The notes beneath the pieces were generated by a model, which worked only from the letters and a program-made list of their open reading frames with translations, did no database searches and was not told the origin of the DNA. A DNA stretch of 64,000 nucleotides, from NCBI RefSeq assembly GCF_020905335.1, contig NZ_JAJJMN010000002.1, positions 1,054,001 to 1,118,000 of the forward strand, given 5' to 3'. Numbering within the stretch: the first letter of the stretch is position 1; each line of letters begins with the position of its first letter. The position numbers and the translations under genes are program-made. The DNA is from Flavobacterium lipolyticum. Lineage in GTDB: Bacteria; Bacteroidota; Bacteroidia; Flavobacteriales; Flavobacteriaceae. Of the stretch, positions 40,560 through 49,382 are shown one piece after another.

Positions 40560-41660
40560 CTACCTTTTTAAAGAAAAGTGAGATCTAAATACCGCTGGGC
40601 TTCCATCAGTATTGATATACTCTATCAAAAACCAATAATCATCAGAAAATAAGTCAATACCATTATATTTTCCATCCCAGCCCTCTCCAATTGTATTTAT
40701 TTTTTTTAACAATTTTCCATACCTGTCAAAAATGCTAATTTTTGGATTCATTGAAGGCAACAAATCATCGATTTTCCATACATCATTAAAACCATCCTCA
40801 TTAGGGGTAAAAAATTTAGGATACTTAATCACATTCGCAGTTAGAAATATCTGATTACAGCCATTTTTATCACGAATAACAACCTGATAAATTCCGGATT
40901 TAGATACTGAAAAAGAAGGGTCATCCTGAAAATTTATTCCATCTATAGAAAATTCATAATTTCCGATACCATTTGTAACTGAAATAATAATATCCTGAAT
41001 ATCAAAAAAAATACTGTTAACCTTTACCGATGCAATAGCCGACGACGATTTACCGACGACTGAACTGTCATTGGTTACACACCCGGTTAATTGGTCTGTT
41101 ATTTCAACCGTATAAGTTCCAATTTTACTAACTATAATTCCGGAATCAATATCCGGTAATGTTACACCATCACATTTCCACTTAAATTTATATAATTCAT
41201 TTGATAATTTTGTATCAATCAAAATTGGGTTCAATAATTGATTTGTAACAGGGTCAACGCAGAGATACTGATCAGGCAAATTTACAAATGGTAAAGGAAG
41301 GATTTTAATTAAAAGTATTTGGCTTAAACCCGTACAATAATCATTCTTTTCATTTACTTCTAAAAGATAATCTCCAGGTGGAGTATCTTTCCATTCTATA
41401 CTGATCTCATTAGTTCTGTCATTATAAGGCTTTAGTATCTTTCCAACAAAACGTGAATCCTTAATGATCCAATTATACACAGATCCTGATGTCCCTAAAC
41501 CTAAATTCTCAGACCTGTCAACTCCATAATTACTCACACTGCCAAAGCAAATTATTTGTTGCCCCCGGGAGCAAAAAGAAAAAAAAACAAGAAATAAGGC
41601 TAATACAATCTTAAGAGAAAAAGAATAACTTTGCTTCGATTTGAATACTATTCGCATCAT
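40560..41660 (-). CDS. Surface protein with T9SS type B (gliding motility-associated) C-terminal domain
   Basis: The 366-residue protein has a signal peptide (about 1-33) and an N-terminal domain (about 34-125) that is a diverged copy of the start of the upstream protein (QQIICFGSVSNYGVD matches STQKVCFGTSKKYSVD). Ig-like segments follow. The C-terminus is a classic CHU_C/type B sorting domain (YPKFFTPNEDGFNDVWKID, ISIFDRYGKLLKKI, WDGKYNGIDLFSDDYWF), which directs export by the type IX secretion system and surface attachment. It is the last gene of a three-gene minus-strand unit. Its role may be adhesion or motility. Confidence 0.88.
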   Translation of the reverse strand: MMRIVFKSKQSYSFSLKIVLALFLVFFSFCSRGQQIICFGSVSNYGVDRSENLGLGTSGSVYNWIIKDSRFVGKILKPYNDRTNEISIEWKDTPPGDYLLEVNEKNDYCTGLSQILLIKILPLPFVNLPDQYLCVDPVTNQLLNPILIDTKLSNELYKFKWKCDGVTLPDIDSGIIVSKIGTYTVEITDQLTGCVTNDSSVVGKSSSAIASVKVNSIFFDIQDIIISVTNGIGNYEFSIDGINFQDDPSFSVSKSGIYQVVIRDKNGCNQIFLTANVIKYPKFFTPNEDGFNDVWKIDDLLPSMNPKISIFDRYGKLLKKINTIGEGWDGKYNGIDLFSDDYWFLIEYINTDGSPAVFRSHFSLKR

Positions 41661-41690
41661 TTGTGTTTTTTATAACTTTTCAAATTATAT

Positions 41691-43052
41691 TTAATCATAA
41701 GAAATAGGACTAGTAACCGGTAATAACTTTTTCACAACTTTAACGGGAGATGGTGAAGTTCTTGAACAATTTGTACTAAAATTACTATCCGTAACAGTTA
41801 CCGTATAATTAGAACTTTCAGTTGCCTTGTAAGAACTATTGTTTGCACCAATTATATCAATAGTGTCTCGTTGCCATTGGTATAAGAACCCGGGCTTTTC
41901 AATTGCTTTCAAAACTACACTGTCACCATCACAAAATGTAGTAGGACCAATAGCTGTTATTGATGCATCAGGCAATGGATGTACTATAACTGATGTAGCT
42001 TTTGAAATAGCTGAGCAGCCATTTGCATCAATAACCTTAAGTGTATAATCTGAACTTTCTGTTGCCTTGTAAGAGGCTGAAGTACCTACGATAACATTGT
42101 TTTTATTTCTCCATTCATATGATAAATTAGTTTTCATCTTCGAAAGTAATGTAACACTACCACCCTCACAAAATTCTAAGGACTCAGCTGGTAAAATTGT
42201 AATTTCGGCAACAGGAAGAGGATTGACTTTAACGCTAATTGGGGCCGATGTTTTTATACAATTATTTCCATTTGTAACCTGTACACTATAATCGGAGCTT
42301 TCTGTTGCAACATAGGAACTGTTTACTGCACCTATAATATCCATTCCGCCTTTTTTCCATTGATATTTCAAATTAGATCCAGTATTTGCATTTAGTACCA
42401 CACTTCCACCAAAACAAAAAGTAGTAGATCCTTTCGGGGTAATCTCAGCCAATGGTAACGGGTTTACAACAACAATCCCGCTAGAAGCAATACTAACACA
42501 TCCTAAAGAATTTTTCACTTTTACACTATAATTACCCGCTGTACCAGTAGTAATACTTGAAACATTACCGGGATTTCCTCCAGAGGGTGTGGTCCATTCA
42601 TAAACATAGTCATTTCCAGTATCTGCGGGGGTTACTGTCGCATATAAAGTTGCTTTCGAACCTTCACAAATCACAGCATCATTTACTGTAACTACCGGAA
42701 GATCCACAATGGTTACCACTAAAGTAACTTTATCTCCTGAACAAGCAGAATTAGTTTCTGTTACCTCTAAATGATACTCCCCTACTGGAGTAGATCCCCA
42801 ATCTACGGTAATAGAATTAGTGTTTTGATTCTGAATAACCCCGGAAAACATTGCCTCAACTACACGCCAATTATATGTAGAACCCGGAGTTCCCGATACG
42901 CCATCAGCCAAATCAACTGAGTATTTCTTACTTGTGCCAAAACATACCTTTTGCGTAGAAGTTGTTAATTGGGCTTGTACAGATGAGAAAAAAAATACAG
43001 TTAATAAAACCAGTACTTTTTTTAGAATTTTATGTGTCAAAATTTTAATCAT
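41691..43052 (-). CDS. Ig-like/PKD-repeat exported protein
   Basis: The 453-residue protein has a signal peptide (about 1-27, ending SSVQAQ), an N-terminal domain like that of the next gene, and about four Ig-like repeats of roughly 80 residues, each with a pair of cysteines and a recurring phrase (SSYKATESSNYTVTVTD, ASYKATESSDYTLKVID). No type IX sorting domain is visible and it ends abruptly in SPISYD, so it may be a partner of its neighbours rather than a free sorting substrate. Its start overlaps the upstream gene by 8 bp. Confidence 0.78.
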   Translation of the reverse strand: MIKILTHKILKKVLVLLTVFFFSSVQAQLTTSTQKVCFGTSKKYSVDLADGVSGTPGSTYNWRVVEAMFSGVIQNQNTNSITVDWGSTPVGEYHLEVTETNSACSGDKVTLVVTIVDLPVVTVNDAVICEGSKATLYATVTPADTGNDYVYEWTTPSGGNPGNVSSITTGTAGNYSVKVKNSLGCVSIASSGIVVVNPLPLAEITPKGSTTFCFGGSVVLNANTGSNLKYQWKKGGMDIIGAVNSSYVATESSDYSVQVTNGNNCIKTSAPISVKVNPLPVAEITILPAESLEFCEGGSVTLLSKMKTNLSYEWRNKNNVIVGTSASYKATESSDYTLKVIDANGCSAISKATSVIVHPLPDASITAIGPTTFCDGDSVVLKAIEKPGFLYQWQRDTIDIIGANNSSYKATESSNYTVTVTDSNFSTNCSRTSPSPVKVVKKLLPVTSPISYD

Positions 43053-43773
43053 GAGTAATTACAGAAGTCTGCGGTATATTTATAATATTATAAGTCTTTA
43101 TTGTTTCACAGTTTAAATTTCCCCGTAATTTAATTTTCACGATACCTTCTTTTAAAAATTTTACCTCTCCGGTTTCAGGATCTACCGTCGCAAGACTTGG
43201 GTCAGAACTTGACCAGGGTTTTGCTGGTAAAACAATAGCAGATGATTTTAGATAAACACTTTTACTTTTACAGGGATAAAATGGAATTTCGGGCTCAATT
43301 ATTTTTGGCGGGGGATCATAATTATTAATTGCATTAAATCTCATAATTACATTATTTAAATCCAGACATCCGCTTTTTGATATGATCACGTATGCACCTG
43401 AATAAAAAGCCTGTGAATTAAACTGAATTGTTGATTGCTTGCATTTTATACAATCAGATGCATCGTCGTTTGATGCTAACAATACACCCGAACTATTATA
43501 CAAAGCCAGAAAAGTATCTTCTGATGATTCCCCAACGGTTGTAAATGTATAGGTATTATTGAACGTTAAAGGAGATAAATTAATTCTAAGCTGTCCTCCT
43601 GATGGGTGTGTAACCCATTGAAAAGAACAAACCGGATTATATAAAACCGAATCTGTAAAAGTAGGCACACATTGCCCATGCACAATTCCTAGAAAAAAGT
43701 AGAAAAAAAAGAGTAAATTTCTTTTTTTTCTATAATATATAACACCTGATTTATTCTCCAAAAACCACCCCAC
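43045..43773 (-). CDS. Exported surface protein with PPC-like and Big2-like regions
   Basis: The 242-residue protein has a signal peptide near residues 18-33 (LLFFFYFFLGIVHG). The mature part has a PPC/CUB-like beta domain (about 45-150, TFTTVGESSEDTFLALYNSSG, SNDDASDC) and a Big2-like segment (SSSDPSLATVDPETGEVKFLKEGIVKIKL). It ends SVITHD, a tail like the SPISYD of the next protein. It overlaps the next gene by 8 bp, which indicates an operon. The product is probably cell-surface associated, but the function is unknown. Confidence 0.68.
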   Translation of the reverse strand: MGWFLENKSGVIYYRKKRNLLFFFYFFLGIVHGQCVPTFTDSVLYNPVCSFQWVTHPSGGQLRINLSPLTFNNTYTFTTVGESSEDTFLALYNSSGVLLASNDDASDCIKCKQSTIQFNSQAFYSGAYVIISKSGCLDLNNVIMRFNAINNYDPPPKIIEPEIPFYPCKSKSVYLKSSAIVLPAKPWSSSDPSLATVDPETGEVKFLKEGIVKIKLRGNLNCETIKTYNIINIPQTSVITHD

Positions 43774-43793
43774 TTTTTTTCATTATTGAAAGG

Positions 43794-43801
43794 CAAATTT
43801 A
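43794..43801 (-). promoter_or_regulatory. Candidate -7 element for the three-gene surface operon
   Basis: The minus strand reads TAAATTTG (TAnnTTTG), 21 nt before the ATG at 43773. Confidence 0.5.
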
Positions 43802-43984
43802 TAAAAAAAAGAATACAAATTACAAGTGATAGTTAAAAATTAACATTTATTTTCTTTCAAAACAGCAAAGTTAAACAAAACACTATAATTCATACTGTAA
43901 GTATTTTATTACTACTAGTCTGTCAAATATACTTACCCATCGGATTAAAACACTTTAAGCATTAAAAAAATATTTACAATACTC

Positions 43985-44028
43985 AAAAAAAAAAAAAAAA
44001 AAAAACACCAGCCTTTCGACTGGTGTTT
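43985..44028 (-). terminator. Terminator of the DUF808 gene with a 21-base T run
   Basis: The stem AACACCAG/CTGGTGTT (loop cctttcga) is followed on the minus strand by an uninterrupted run of 21 T (A at 43985-44005). It is 27 bp past the stop codon at 44055. Confidence 0.9.
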
Positions 44029-44054
44029 GTTGTATTTATGGTGCTATTTTTTTT

Positions 44055-44942
44055 TTAAGCAACTTCTTTTTTACCAAATATCTTTTTAAACAGACTTATT
44101 ACAGCCAATACTGCAAAACCTAGCACTAAACCTGTCACAAATTCTTTTATGATAGAAGGAACATTAATTTCTTCCATTAGATGATGTAAAAACGGAATAT
44201 AGTGTACAAAGATTCCTCCTGCTACTAAAATCAAAGCTATTGTACCAATCACGGTTAAACTTTTAATGACCAAAGGCAATGCTTTTACTAGTATGTTTCC
44301 AATAAATTTCGATATGCTTTTCTCTTTTTTACTGAATTTAATAAGCTTATACCCTGCTTCATCCATTCTTACAATAAGTGCCACGATACCATAAACACCA
44401 ACAGTTGCCACTAAGGCAATTATTGACGTTACTATGATTTGCTGACTAAGAGGCTGACCCATTACGGTACCTAAAGCAATAATCACGATTTCGACTGATA
44501 AGATAAAATCGGTTACGATCGCCGATTTTATTTTTCCTTTTTCAGCTTCTAAAATTTCTTCTTCTGTAAACGTTTCATCTGTGATTCCCTCCGATTCTTC
44601 GTGATGGTGCGGAAATATAAATTCGTAGATTTTCTCTGCTCCTTCGTAAGCCAAAAATAAACCTCCAAGTACCAGAATTATAATGATAGCTACCGGCAAA
44701 AAAGCACTTAACACAAAAGCAATTGGTAAAATAATCACTTTATTCAATAAAGACCCCTTGCTAATTGCCCATAATACCGGAAGTTCTCTCGAGGATGCAA
44801 ACCCTGAAGCTTTCTCCGCATTTACGGCCAAATCATCACCCAAAATACCTGCTGTTTTTTTTGCTGCAACTTTACTCATTACTGCAACATCATCCATGAT
44901 TGCTGCGATATCGTCTAATAGTACGAAAAAACCTGATGCCAT
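44055..44942 (-). CDS. DUF808 family (YedI-like) inner-membrane protein
   Basis: The 295-residue protein starts with the family hallmark MASGFFVLLDDIAAIMDDVA and has about six transmembrane helices. A histidine-rich cytoplasmic loop (FIFPHHHEESEGITDETF) separates the first helices from the rest. The family is widespread, and its function is not known to me. The gene is alone on the minus strand with a strong terminator. Confidence 0.88.
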   Translation of the reverse strand: MASGFFVLLDDIAAIMDDVAVMSKVAAKKTAGILGDDLAVNAEKASGFASSRELPVLWAISKGSLLNKVIILPIAFVLSAFLPVAIIIILVLGGLFLAYEGAEKIYEFIFPHHHEESEGITDETFTEEEILEAEKGKIKSAIVTDFILSVEIVIIALGTVMGQPLSQQIIVTSIIALVATVGVYGIVALIVRMDEAGYKLIKFSKKEKSISKFIGNILVKALPLVIKSLTVIGTIALILVAGGIFVHYIPFLHHLMEEINVPSIIKEFVTGLVLGFAVLAVISLFKKIFGKKEVA

Positions 44943-45067
44943 TATACTTATTATGTTTTAGAAAAATCACTTAATTAACTGGTTTTAAATACACCAAATT
45001 AATCCGTAATCCTCGTTGTTTATTGCTGCGAATCTAAGACTTTTTTGTTGATTCTTCTAGCCAAAAA

Positions 45068-45187
45068 TTAACTGCATTGTCCTAAAAGCACCCAAATAAT
45101 AATAAACACGAAAATAGTTCCAAAACAGCCTCCACCTAATTTTTTCGCACCGTAACCCGCTATTAATCCTCTAAAAATATTGTTCAT
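45068..45187 (-). CDS. 39-residue single-helix membrane microprotein
   Basis: A short reading frame on the minus strand reads MNNIFRGLIAGYGAKKLGGG, then a hydrophobic helix (FGTIFVFIIIWVLLG) ending QCS. The basic, glycine-rich N-terminus followed by one transmembrane helix is a coherent design for a small membrane protein. It lies 125 bp upstream of the DUF808 gene on the same strand, so it may share a transcript with it. Function unknown. The gap 45188-45327 downstream of the LRR operon shows nothing else. Confidence 0.6.
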   Translation of the reverse strand: MNNIFRGLIAGYGAKKLGGGCFGTIFVFIIIWVLLGQCS

Positions 45188-45327
45188 TGTATTTCGATTA
45201 AGATTATTCCTCTTTTTATTTGATTTTCAAACCACTATAGTAAAGATCATCACTTTATTGCCAATTATTTTACATTACTTTCAGAAAAATTTATATCATT
45301 TATGGAATTATGAGTTCGCGTTCAAAC

Positions 45328-45354
45328 AAAAAAAACAGTATTTCTACTGGTGTC
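45328..45354 (-). terminator. Terminator of the leucine-rich-repeat operon
   Basis: On the minus strand ccagTAgaaaTActg forms a short stem followed by eight T. It lies about 35 bp after the stop codon at 45387. Confidence 0.7.
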
Positions 45355-45386
45355 TTTTTGGATATTATTCATAAAAAGAAGTTCAT

Positions 45387-46427
45387 TTAATCTGTTGCGA
45401 CAGAATAGCCTCTGCTTACTAAAGTTGCTTTATCGGTAATACCTTGTCCTGTAGGAGGAGCTGGAGGATTCTGATCCTGTAACTGAACATAACTTCCTGT
45501 GTTAGAAGGAAGATTAAGCAATCTGTGTAAAATTAGATTAACTTGTGAACTCGAAAGCGCATTTTTATTAAAATTAATGGATAAATTTTTATCTGTAATT
45601 AAGGCTAATGATGGCAATTCGATAGAAGTAAGAATCTTATTATTACTAAAATAAAGCCCTTTACATGAAGTTAACAAAGGAAATAAAATAGAAGTTAAAG
45701 ACGGATTATTTAAAATACCTGTGTCGTATCCATGCAGTGTTTTCATAAGAGGAAACCCAATTGAAGTAAGTTTGTCGTTATTTGACACGTCCAAATCGTT
45801 ATACACTTCAGCAAGGTTACTTACATTCACATTCACTAACTTTAAGTTATTTTGGATCTTCAAATTTATTAAACTCTTTATTACACTTAAATCTAAAGTC
45901 GTTAAGTTTGTCGTACTGGTTACATAAATATTTTCTGTATAAGGCCCCAATTCAGCGATAATCTGTGCTGCTGCCTGCGCATCTGTGACATCTCCCGTTA
46001 TAACAATACTTGGTTTTCCTTTATTTTGGCTGCTTCCCGCATACAAGGCATAAGGCACACTCAACAACTGACTTGTACCGCTAATGGTGTAGTTACTTCC
46101 TCCTGTTGGATCAATTTCTGTCTTGATAAAGTGCGATCCTGCTCCCCAGTTTATTCCTGAAAAAGTTCCTGTAGTTGGTGTTCCTCCTCCTATTTCTATA
46201 GTGGCTAATCCATTGTTGTTTGTTGTGGTGGTTTGGGTTTCTACATAAGAAGCAGTGCCACTTGTTGATCCTAATAATATACTGGTTTTAATACTCACCA
46301 GAGTACCTGCAACCAATGTACCATCCGTTTTACGAATAACCGATTGGTAGCTCATTTTTTGCGGAGCCTGGGCAAATAAAAAGGTAAAAGAACTTAATAA
46401 TAGTAATGCTAGAGTAATTTTCTTCAT
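45387..46427 (-). CDS. Exported leucine-rich-repeat-like protein, paralogue 1 of 3
   Basis: The 346-residue protein has a signal peptide (about 1-19, ending FLFAQ), a conserved N-terminal region to about residue 133 (YQSVIRKTDGTLVAGTLVSI, GSHFIKTEIDPTGGSNYTIS, LLSVPYALYAGSS), then a variable leucine-rich receptor-L-like core (TNLTTLDLSVIKSLINLKIQ, NPSLTSILFPLLTS). The C-terminus PPAPPTGQGITDKATLVSRG is shared with the other two copies. No type IX sorting domain is visible. It is the last gene of a unit starting at 49247. Confidence 0.8.
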   Translation of the reverse strand: MKKITLALLLLSSFTFLFAQAPQKMSYQSVIRKTDGTLVAGTLVSIKTSILLGSTSGTASYVETQTTTTNNNGLATIEIGGGTPTTGTFSGINWGAGSHFIKTEIDPTGGSNYTISGTSQLLSVPYALYAGSSQNKGKPSIVITGDVTDAQAAAQIIAELGPYTENIYVTSTTNLTTLDLSVIKSLINLKIQNNLKLVNVNVSNLAEVYNDLDVSNNDKLTSIGFPLMKTLHGYDTGILNNPSLTSILFPLLTSCKGLYFSNNKILTSIELPSLALITDKNLSINFNKNALSSSQVNLILHRLLNLPSNTGSYVQLQDQNPPAPPTGQGITDKATLVSRGYSVATD

Positions 46428-46539
46428 ATATTTTTCTTGATTTTAGAATGTTAATCTTTTATGATCTTACTGTATTTATCGGATATTCTTCCAAGAACCT
46501 AAATTTATTAGAAACCTAAATAAAAAGAATTCCAATAAA
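46428..46539. repeat. Duplicated intergenic spacer (112 bp), copy 1
   Basis: This 112-bp gap is nearly identical to the gap at 47578-47689 (shared tatttttcttgattttagaa and cttccaagaacctaaattta words), showing that genes and spacers were duplicated together. Confidence 0.9.
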
Positions 46540-47577
46540 CTAGTCCGTAGTAACTGAATTACCTGCATTTATTAAAGCTGCTTTATCGATAAGTCCTTGA
46601 CCAGTAGGAGGAGCTAGTGGATTTTGTCCTTGTAATTGAATCGATTTTCCTAAAGCAGGTAAAACATCTTTTAGTTTACTTAACAACGAATTAACCTGAG
46701 AACTTGGTAATGCATTATCACCAAATCCAATTTGCTTACCAGTAGTAAGAGATAACGTAGGTATATTAATCGTATTCAAGCTCGAATTAGAGGTAATATA
46801 CAAACTATTAATTTGGGTTAGTAGTGGAAAAGAGACTGACGCTAAAGACTTATTATCGTATATCGTAGCCTGATCATCTCCTAATATTACGTTTAATACT
46901 GGAAATACAATTGAACTCAATTTTTCGTTATATCTTATATTAAATTCATCCTGAACTACACTAAGATTGTCAAACTTTACAGCAACTAGTTTAGAATTAA
47001 AACTTATATCAAGATAAAATATTCTTTTTAATACGCTCAAATCTAAAGTTGTCAGGTTTGTGGTACGAGTCACATAAATCTTCTCTGTGTGAGGCCCAAA
47101 CTCAGCCAGTATTTGTGCCGCCGCCTCTGCATCTGTGACATCTCCCGTTATAAAAATAGTTGTTTTTCCTTTATTTTCACTACTTCCCGCATACAAGGCG
47201 TAGGGTACACTTAAAAGCTGACTGGTACCACTAATGGTGTAGTTACTTCCTCCTTTTGGATCGATTTCAGTTTTGATAAAGTGTGATCCGGCTCCCCAAT
47301 TTATTCCGGAAAAAGTTCCGGTAACGGGTGTTCCTCCACCGATTTCTATAGTAGCCAATCCATTGCTGTTTGTTGTGGTGGTTTGTGTTTCTACATAAGA
47401 AGCTGTACCAGTTGCTGAGCCAGCCAGGATACTCGTTTTAATACTTACTAAAGTACCTGCAACCAACGTCCCATCCGTTTTTCGAACAACCGATTGGTAG
47501 TTCATTTTTTGCGGAGCCTGCGCAAACAAAAAGGTAAAAGAGCTCAATAATAGTAAGGCAAGAGTAATTTTTTTCAT
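46540..47577 (-). CDS. Exported leucine-rich-repeat-like protein, paralogue 2 of 3
   Basis: The 345-residue product has the same signal peptide and N-terminal region as its neighbours, differing at scattered residues. The leucine-rich core is different in sequence (LKRIFYLDISFNSKLVAVKF, NKSLASVSFPLLTQINSLYI). The conserved C-terminus runs NPLAPPTGQGLIDKAALINA and ends GNSVTTD. The spacers on both sides are copies of each other. Likely a cell-surface binding protein, but the ligand is unknown. Confidence 0.8.
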   Translation of the reverse strand: MKKITLALLLLSSFTFLFAQAPQKMNYQSVVRKTDGTLVAGTLVSIKTSILAGSATGTASYVETQTTTTNSNGLATIEIGGGTPVTGTFSGINWGAGSHFIKTEIDPKGGSNYTISGTSQLLSVPYALYAGSSENKGKTTIFITGDVTDAEAAAQILAEFGPHTEKIYVTRTTNLTTLDLSVLKRIFYLDISFNSKLVAVKFDNLSVVQDEFNIRYNEKLSSIVFPVLNVILGDDQATIYDNKSLASVSFPLLTQINSLYITSNSSLNTINIPTLSLTTGKQIGFGDNALPSSQVNSLLSKLKDVLPALGKSIQLQGQNPLAPPTGQGLIDKAALINAGNSVTTD

Positions 47578-47689
47578 ATATTTTTCTTGATTTTAGAATG
47601 ATAATCTTTTATAATATTACTGTATTTATTGGATATTCTTCCAAGAACCTAAATTTACTAGAAACCTAAACAAAAAGAATTCCAACAAA
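47578..47689. repeat. Duplicated intergenic spacer (112 bp), copy 2
   Basis: It is the counterpart of the spacer at 46428-46539, the same length and nearly the same sequence. Confidence 0.9.
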
Positions 47690-48733
47690 CTAATCCGTAG
47701 TAACTGAATTACCTGCATTAATTAAAGCTGCTTTATCGATAAGCCCTTGTCCTGTAGGAGGAGCGGGTGGATTTTGTCTGTTAAAATGAAAATTTTTATC
47801 TGAAGCTGGTAAAACATTTAATAGTTTACTTAATAATAAATTGACCTGAGTACTTGAAAGAGCACAACCTACAAATTGAAGAGTTTTAACTTTACCATCC
47901 AATGACGCTAGAGAAGATAAGTCTACTGAACTAAGTGCCGGGTTAGCATTTGCATAAAGATTTTTAACTCTGATCAACGCGGGAAAAGAAAGTGATGCTA
48001 ATGATTCGTTGCCCATAATTTCAAAATCACTTCCACCACGTATCACTTTCAAAGCCGGAAATGACAGAGATGCCAATTTTGGATTATTATAAATATATAT
48101 CGAATTATTAATTTCACTAAGATTTCTAAAATTTACAGAAACCAATTTCAAATTATCATTTATTTTTAAATCTATTACTTTTTCTACCGCACTTAAATCC
48201 AAAGTTGTCAAATTTGTTGTACCAACAATGTAAACATTTTCTGTTTCAGGTCCAAATTCAGCTTTAATCTGTGCCACAGCTTCCACATCTGTAATATCTC
48301 CACCTATAAAAATAGTCGTTTTTCCTCTACTTTGACTGCTTCCCGCATACAACGCATAAGGTACACTTAACAACTGACTTGTACCACTAATAGTGTAATT
48401 ACTACCTCCTGTTGGATCGATTTCGGTCTTGATAAAATGGGATCCCACACCCCAATTTATTTCTGCAAAAGTTCCGGTAACAGCTGTCCCTCCACCTATT
48501 TCTATAGTGGCTAATCCATTGCTGTTTGTTGTGGTGGTTTGGGTTTCTACATAAGAAGCAGTGCCACTTGTTGATCCTAATAATATACTGGTTTTGATAC
48601 TCACTAAGGTACCTGCAACCAATGTCCCATCCGTTTTTCGAACAACCGATTGGTAACTCATTTTCTGTGGAGCCTGTGCAAATAAAAAAGTAAAAGAACT
48701 TAATAATAGTAATACGAGAGTAATTTTCTTCAT
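47690..48733 (-). CDS. Exported leucine-rich-repeat-like protein, paralogue 3 of 3
   Basis: The 347-residue product shares the conserved N-terminal region and the C-terminal PPAPPTGQGLIDKAALINAG with the other two, and has its own leucine-rich core (VEKVIDLKINDNLKLVSVNF, NPKLASLSFPALKVIRGG, NPALSSVDLSSLASLDGKVK). It starts 22 bp after the stop codon of the T9SS type A protein gene, so the four genes form one unit. The pattern of conserved ends and a variable centre suggests diversification of the binding surface. Confidence 0.8.
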   Translation of the reverse strand: MKKITLVLLLLSSFTFLFAQAPQKMSYQSVVRKTDGTLVAGTLVSIKTSILLGSTSGTASYVETQTTTTNSNGLATIEIGGGTAVTGTFAEINWGVGSHFIKTEIDPTGGSNYTISGTSQLLSVPYALYAGSSQSRGKTTIFIGGDITDVEAVAQIKAEFGPETENVYIVGTTNLTTLDLSAVEKVIDLKINDNLKLVSVNFRNLSEINNSIYIYNNPKLASLSFPALKVIRGGSDFEIMGNESLASLSFPALIRVKNLYANANPALSSVDLSSLASLDGKVKTLQFVGCALSSTQVNLLLSKLLNVLPASDKNFHFNRQNPPAPPTGQGLIDKAALINAGNSVTTD

Positions 48734-48755
48734 GTATTTTTCTGCTGTTATAATT

Positions 48756-49247
48756 TTATTTTTTGATGATTTTAAAAGTTTTTATCGTCTTGCCTTCTTT
48801 ACTTACTGCCAGAAAATAAATCCCATGGTTTAATTGCTGCATGGGTACACTTGTTTCGGAGCCTGTAATTTTTAAATTTTCGGATACGATTTTTCCTGTC
48901 GTATCAAAAAGCCTGCAAGACAAATCATTCCATTCTTCTTTGGTAATGACTAAAGTAAGCACATCAACAGCAGGGTTTGGATAAGCAGTCATGACAAGGT
49001 CAATACCTTTAAATTCATCATTACCCAAAGTAATTACCTCATAAGGCTGTTGAACACCTTGCAAAACGGAACCATTATCACCGGTCAAACTCACATAAGC
49101 GATCTGTCCAACCGAATAACTAGAACTGCCCCCGCTTCCGGTTGCATTTCCTCCTGCAACTACTACATTTTGTTGAGAATAACCATTGGTTACAAATAAA
49201 ACAGCGGTAATAAATAAAATTGAAAAAGTGCGTTGATTTTCTTTCAT
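48756..49247 (-). CDS. Small T9SS type A sorting-domain protein
   Basis: The 163-residue protein has a signal peptide (about 1-25), a short beta-rich mature part (GGSSSYSVGQIAYVSLTGDN), and a C-terminal type A sorting domain: YPNPAVDVLTLVI, SCRLFDTTGKIVSE, LNHGIYFLAVSKEGKTIKTF and a final KIIKK. It should be exported by the type IX system and anchored or released after cleavage. It is the first gene of the unit with the three leucine-rich paralogues, which have no such domain themselves. Confidence 0.87.
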   Translation of the reverse strand: MKENQRTFSILFITAVLFVTNGYSQQNVVVAGGNATGSGGSSSYSVGQIAYVSLTGDNGSVLQGVQQPYEVITLGNDEFKGIDLVMTAYPNPAVDVLTLVITKEEWNDLSCRLFDTTGKIVSENLKITGSETSVPMQQLNHGIYFLAVSKEGKTIKTFKIIKK

Positions 49248-49272
49248 ATAATTGTTTTACTGATTAGTCATT

Positions 49273-49280
49273 CAAATATA
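49273..49280 (-). promoter_or_regulatory. Candidate -7 element for the T9SS/LRR operon
   Basis: The minus strand reads TATATTTG (TAnnTTTG), 26 nt before the ATG at 49247. Confidence 0.5.
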
Positions 49281-49324
49281 GAATAATTATTATACAGAAT
49301 ATTATTACCAAGAAAAGATTGTGT

Positions 49325-49358
49325 AAAAAAAAACACCAGCATTTCTGCTGGTGTTTCC
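49325..49358 (-). terminator. Terminator of clpB
   Basis: The stem AAACACCAGC/GCTGGTGTTT (10 bp) is followed by a T run on the minus strand, 27 bp after the clpB stop codon. It resembles the hairpins at 40451 and 43985. Confidence 0.88.
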
Positions 49359-49382
49359 CATACTTCATAATTAACTGAAAAA

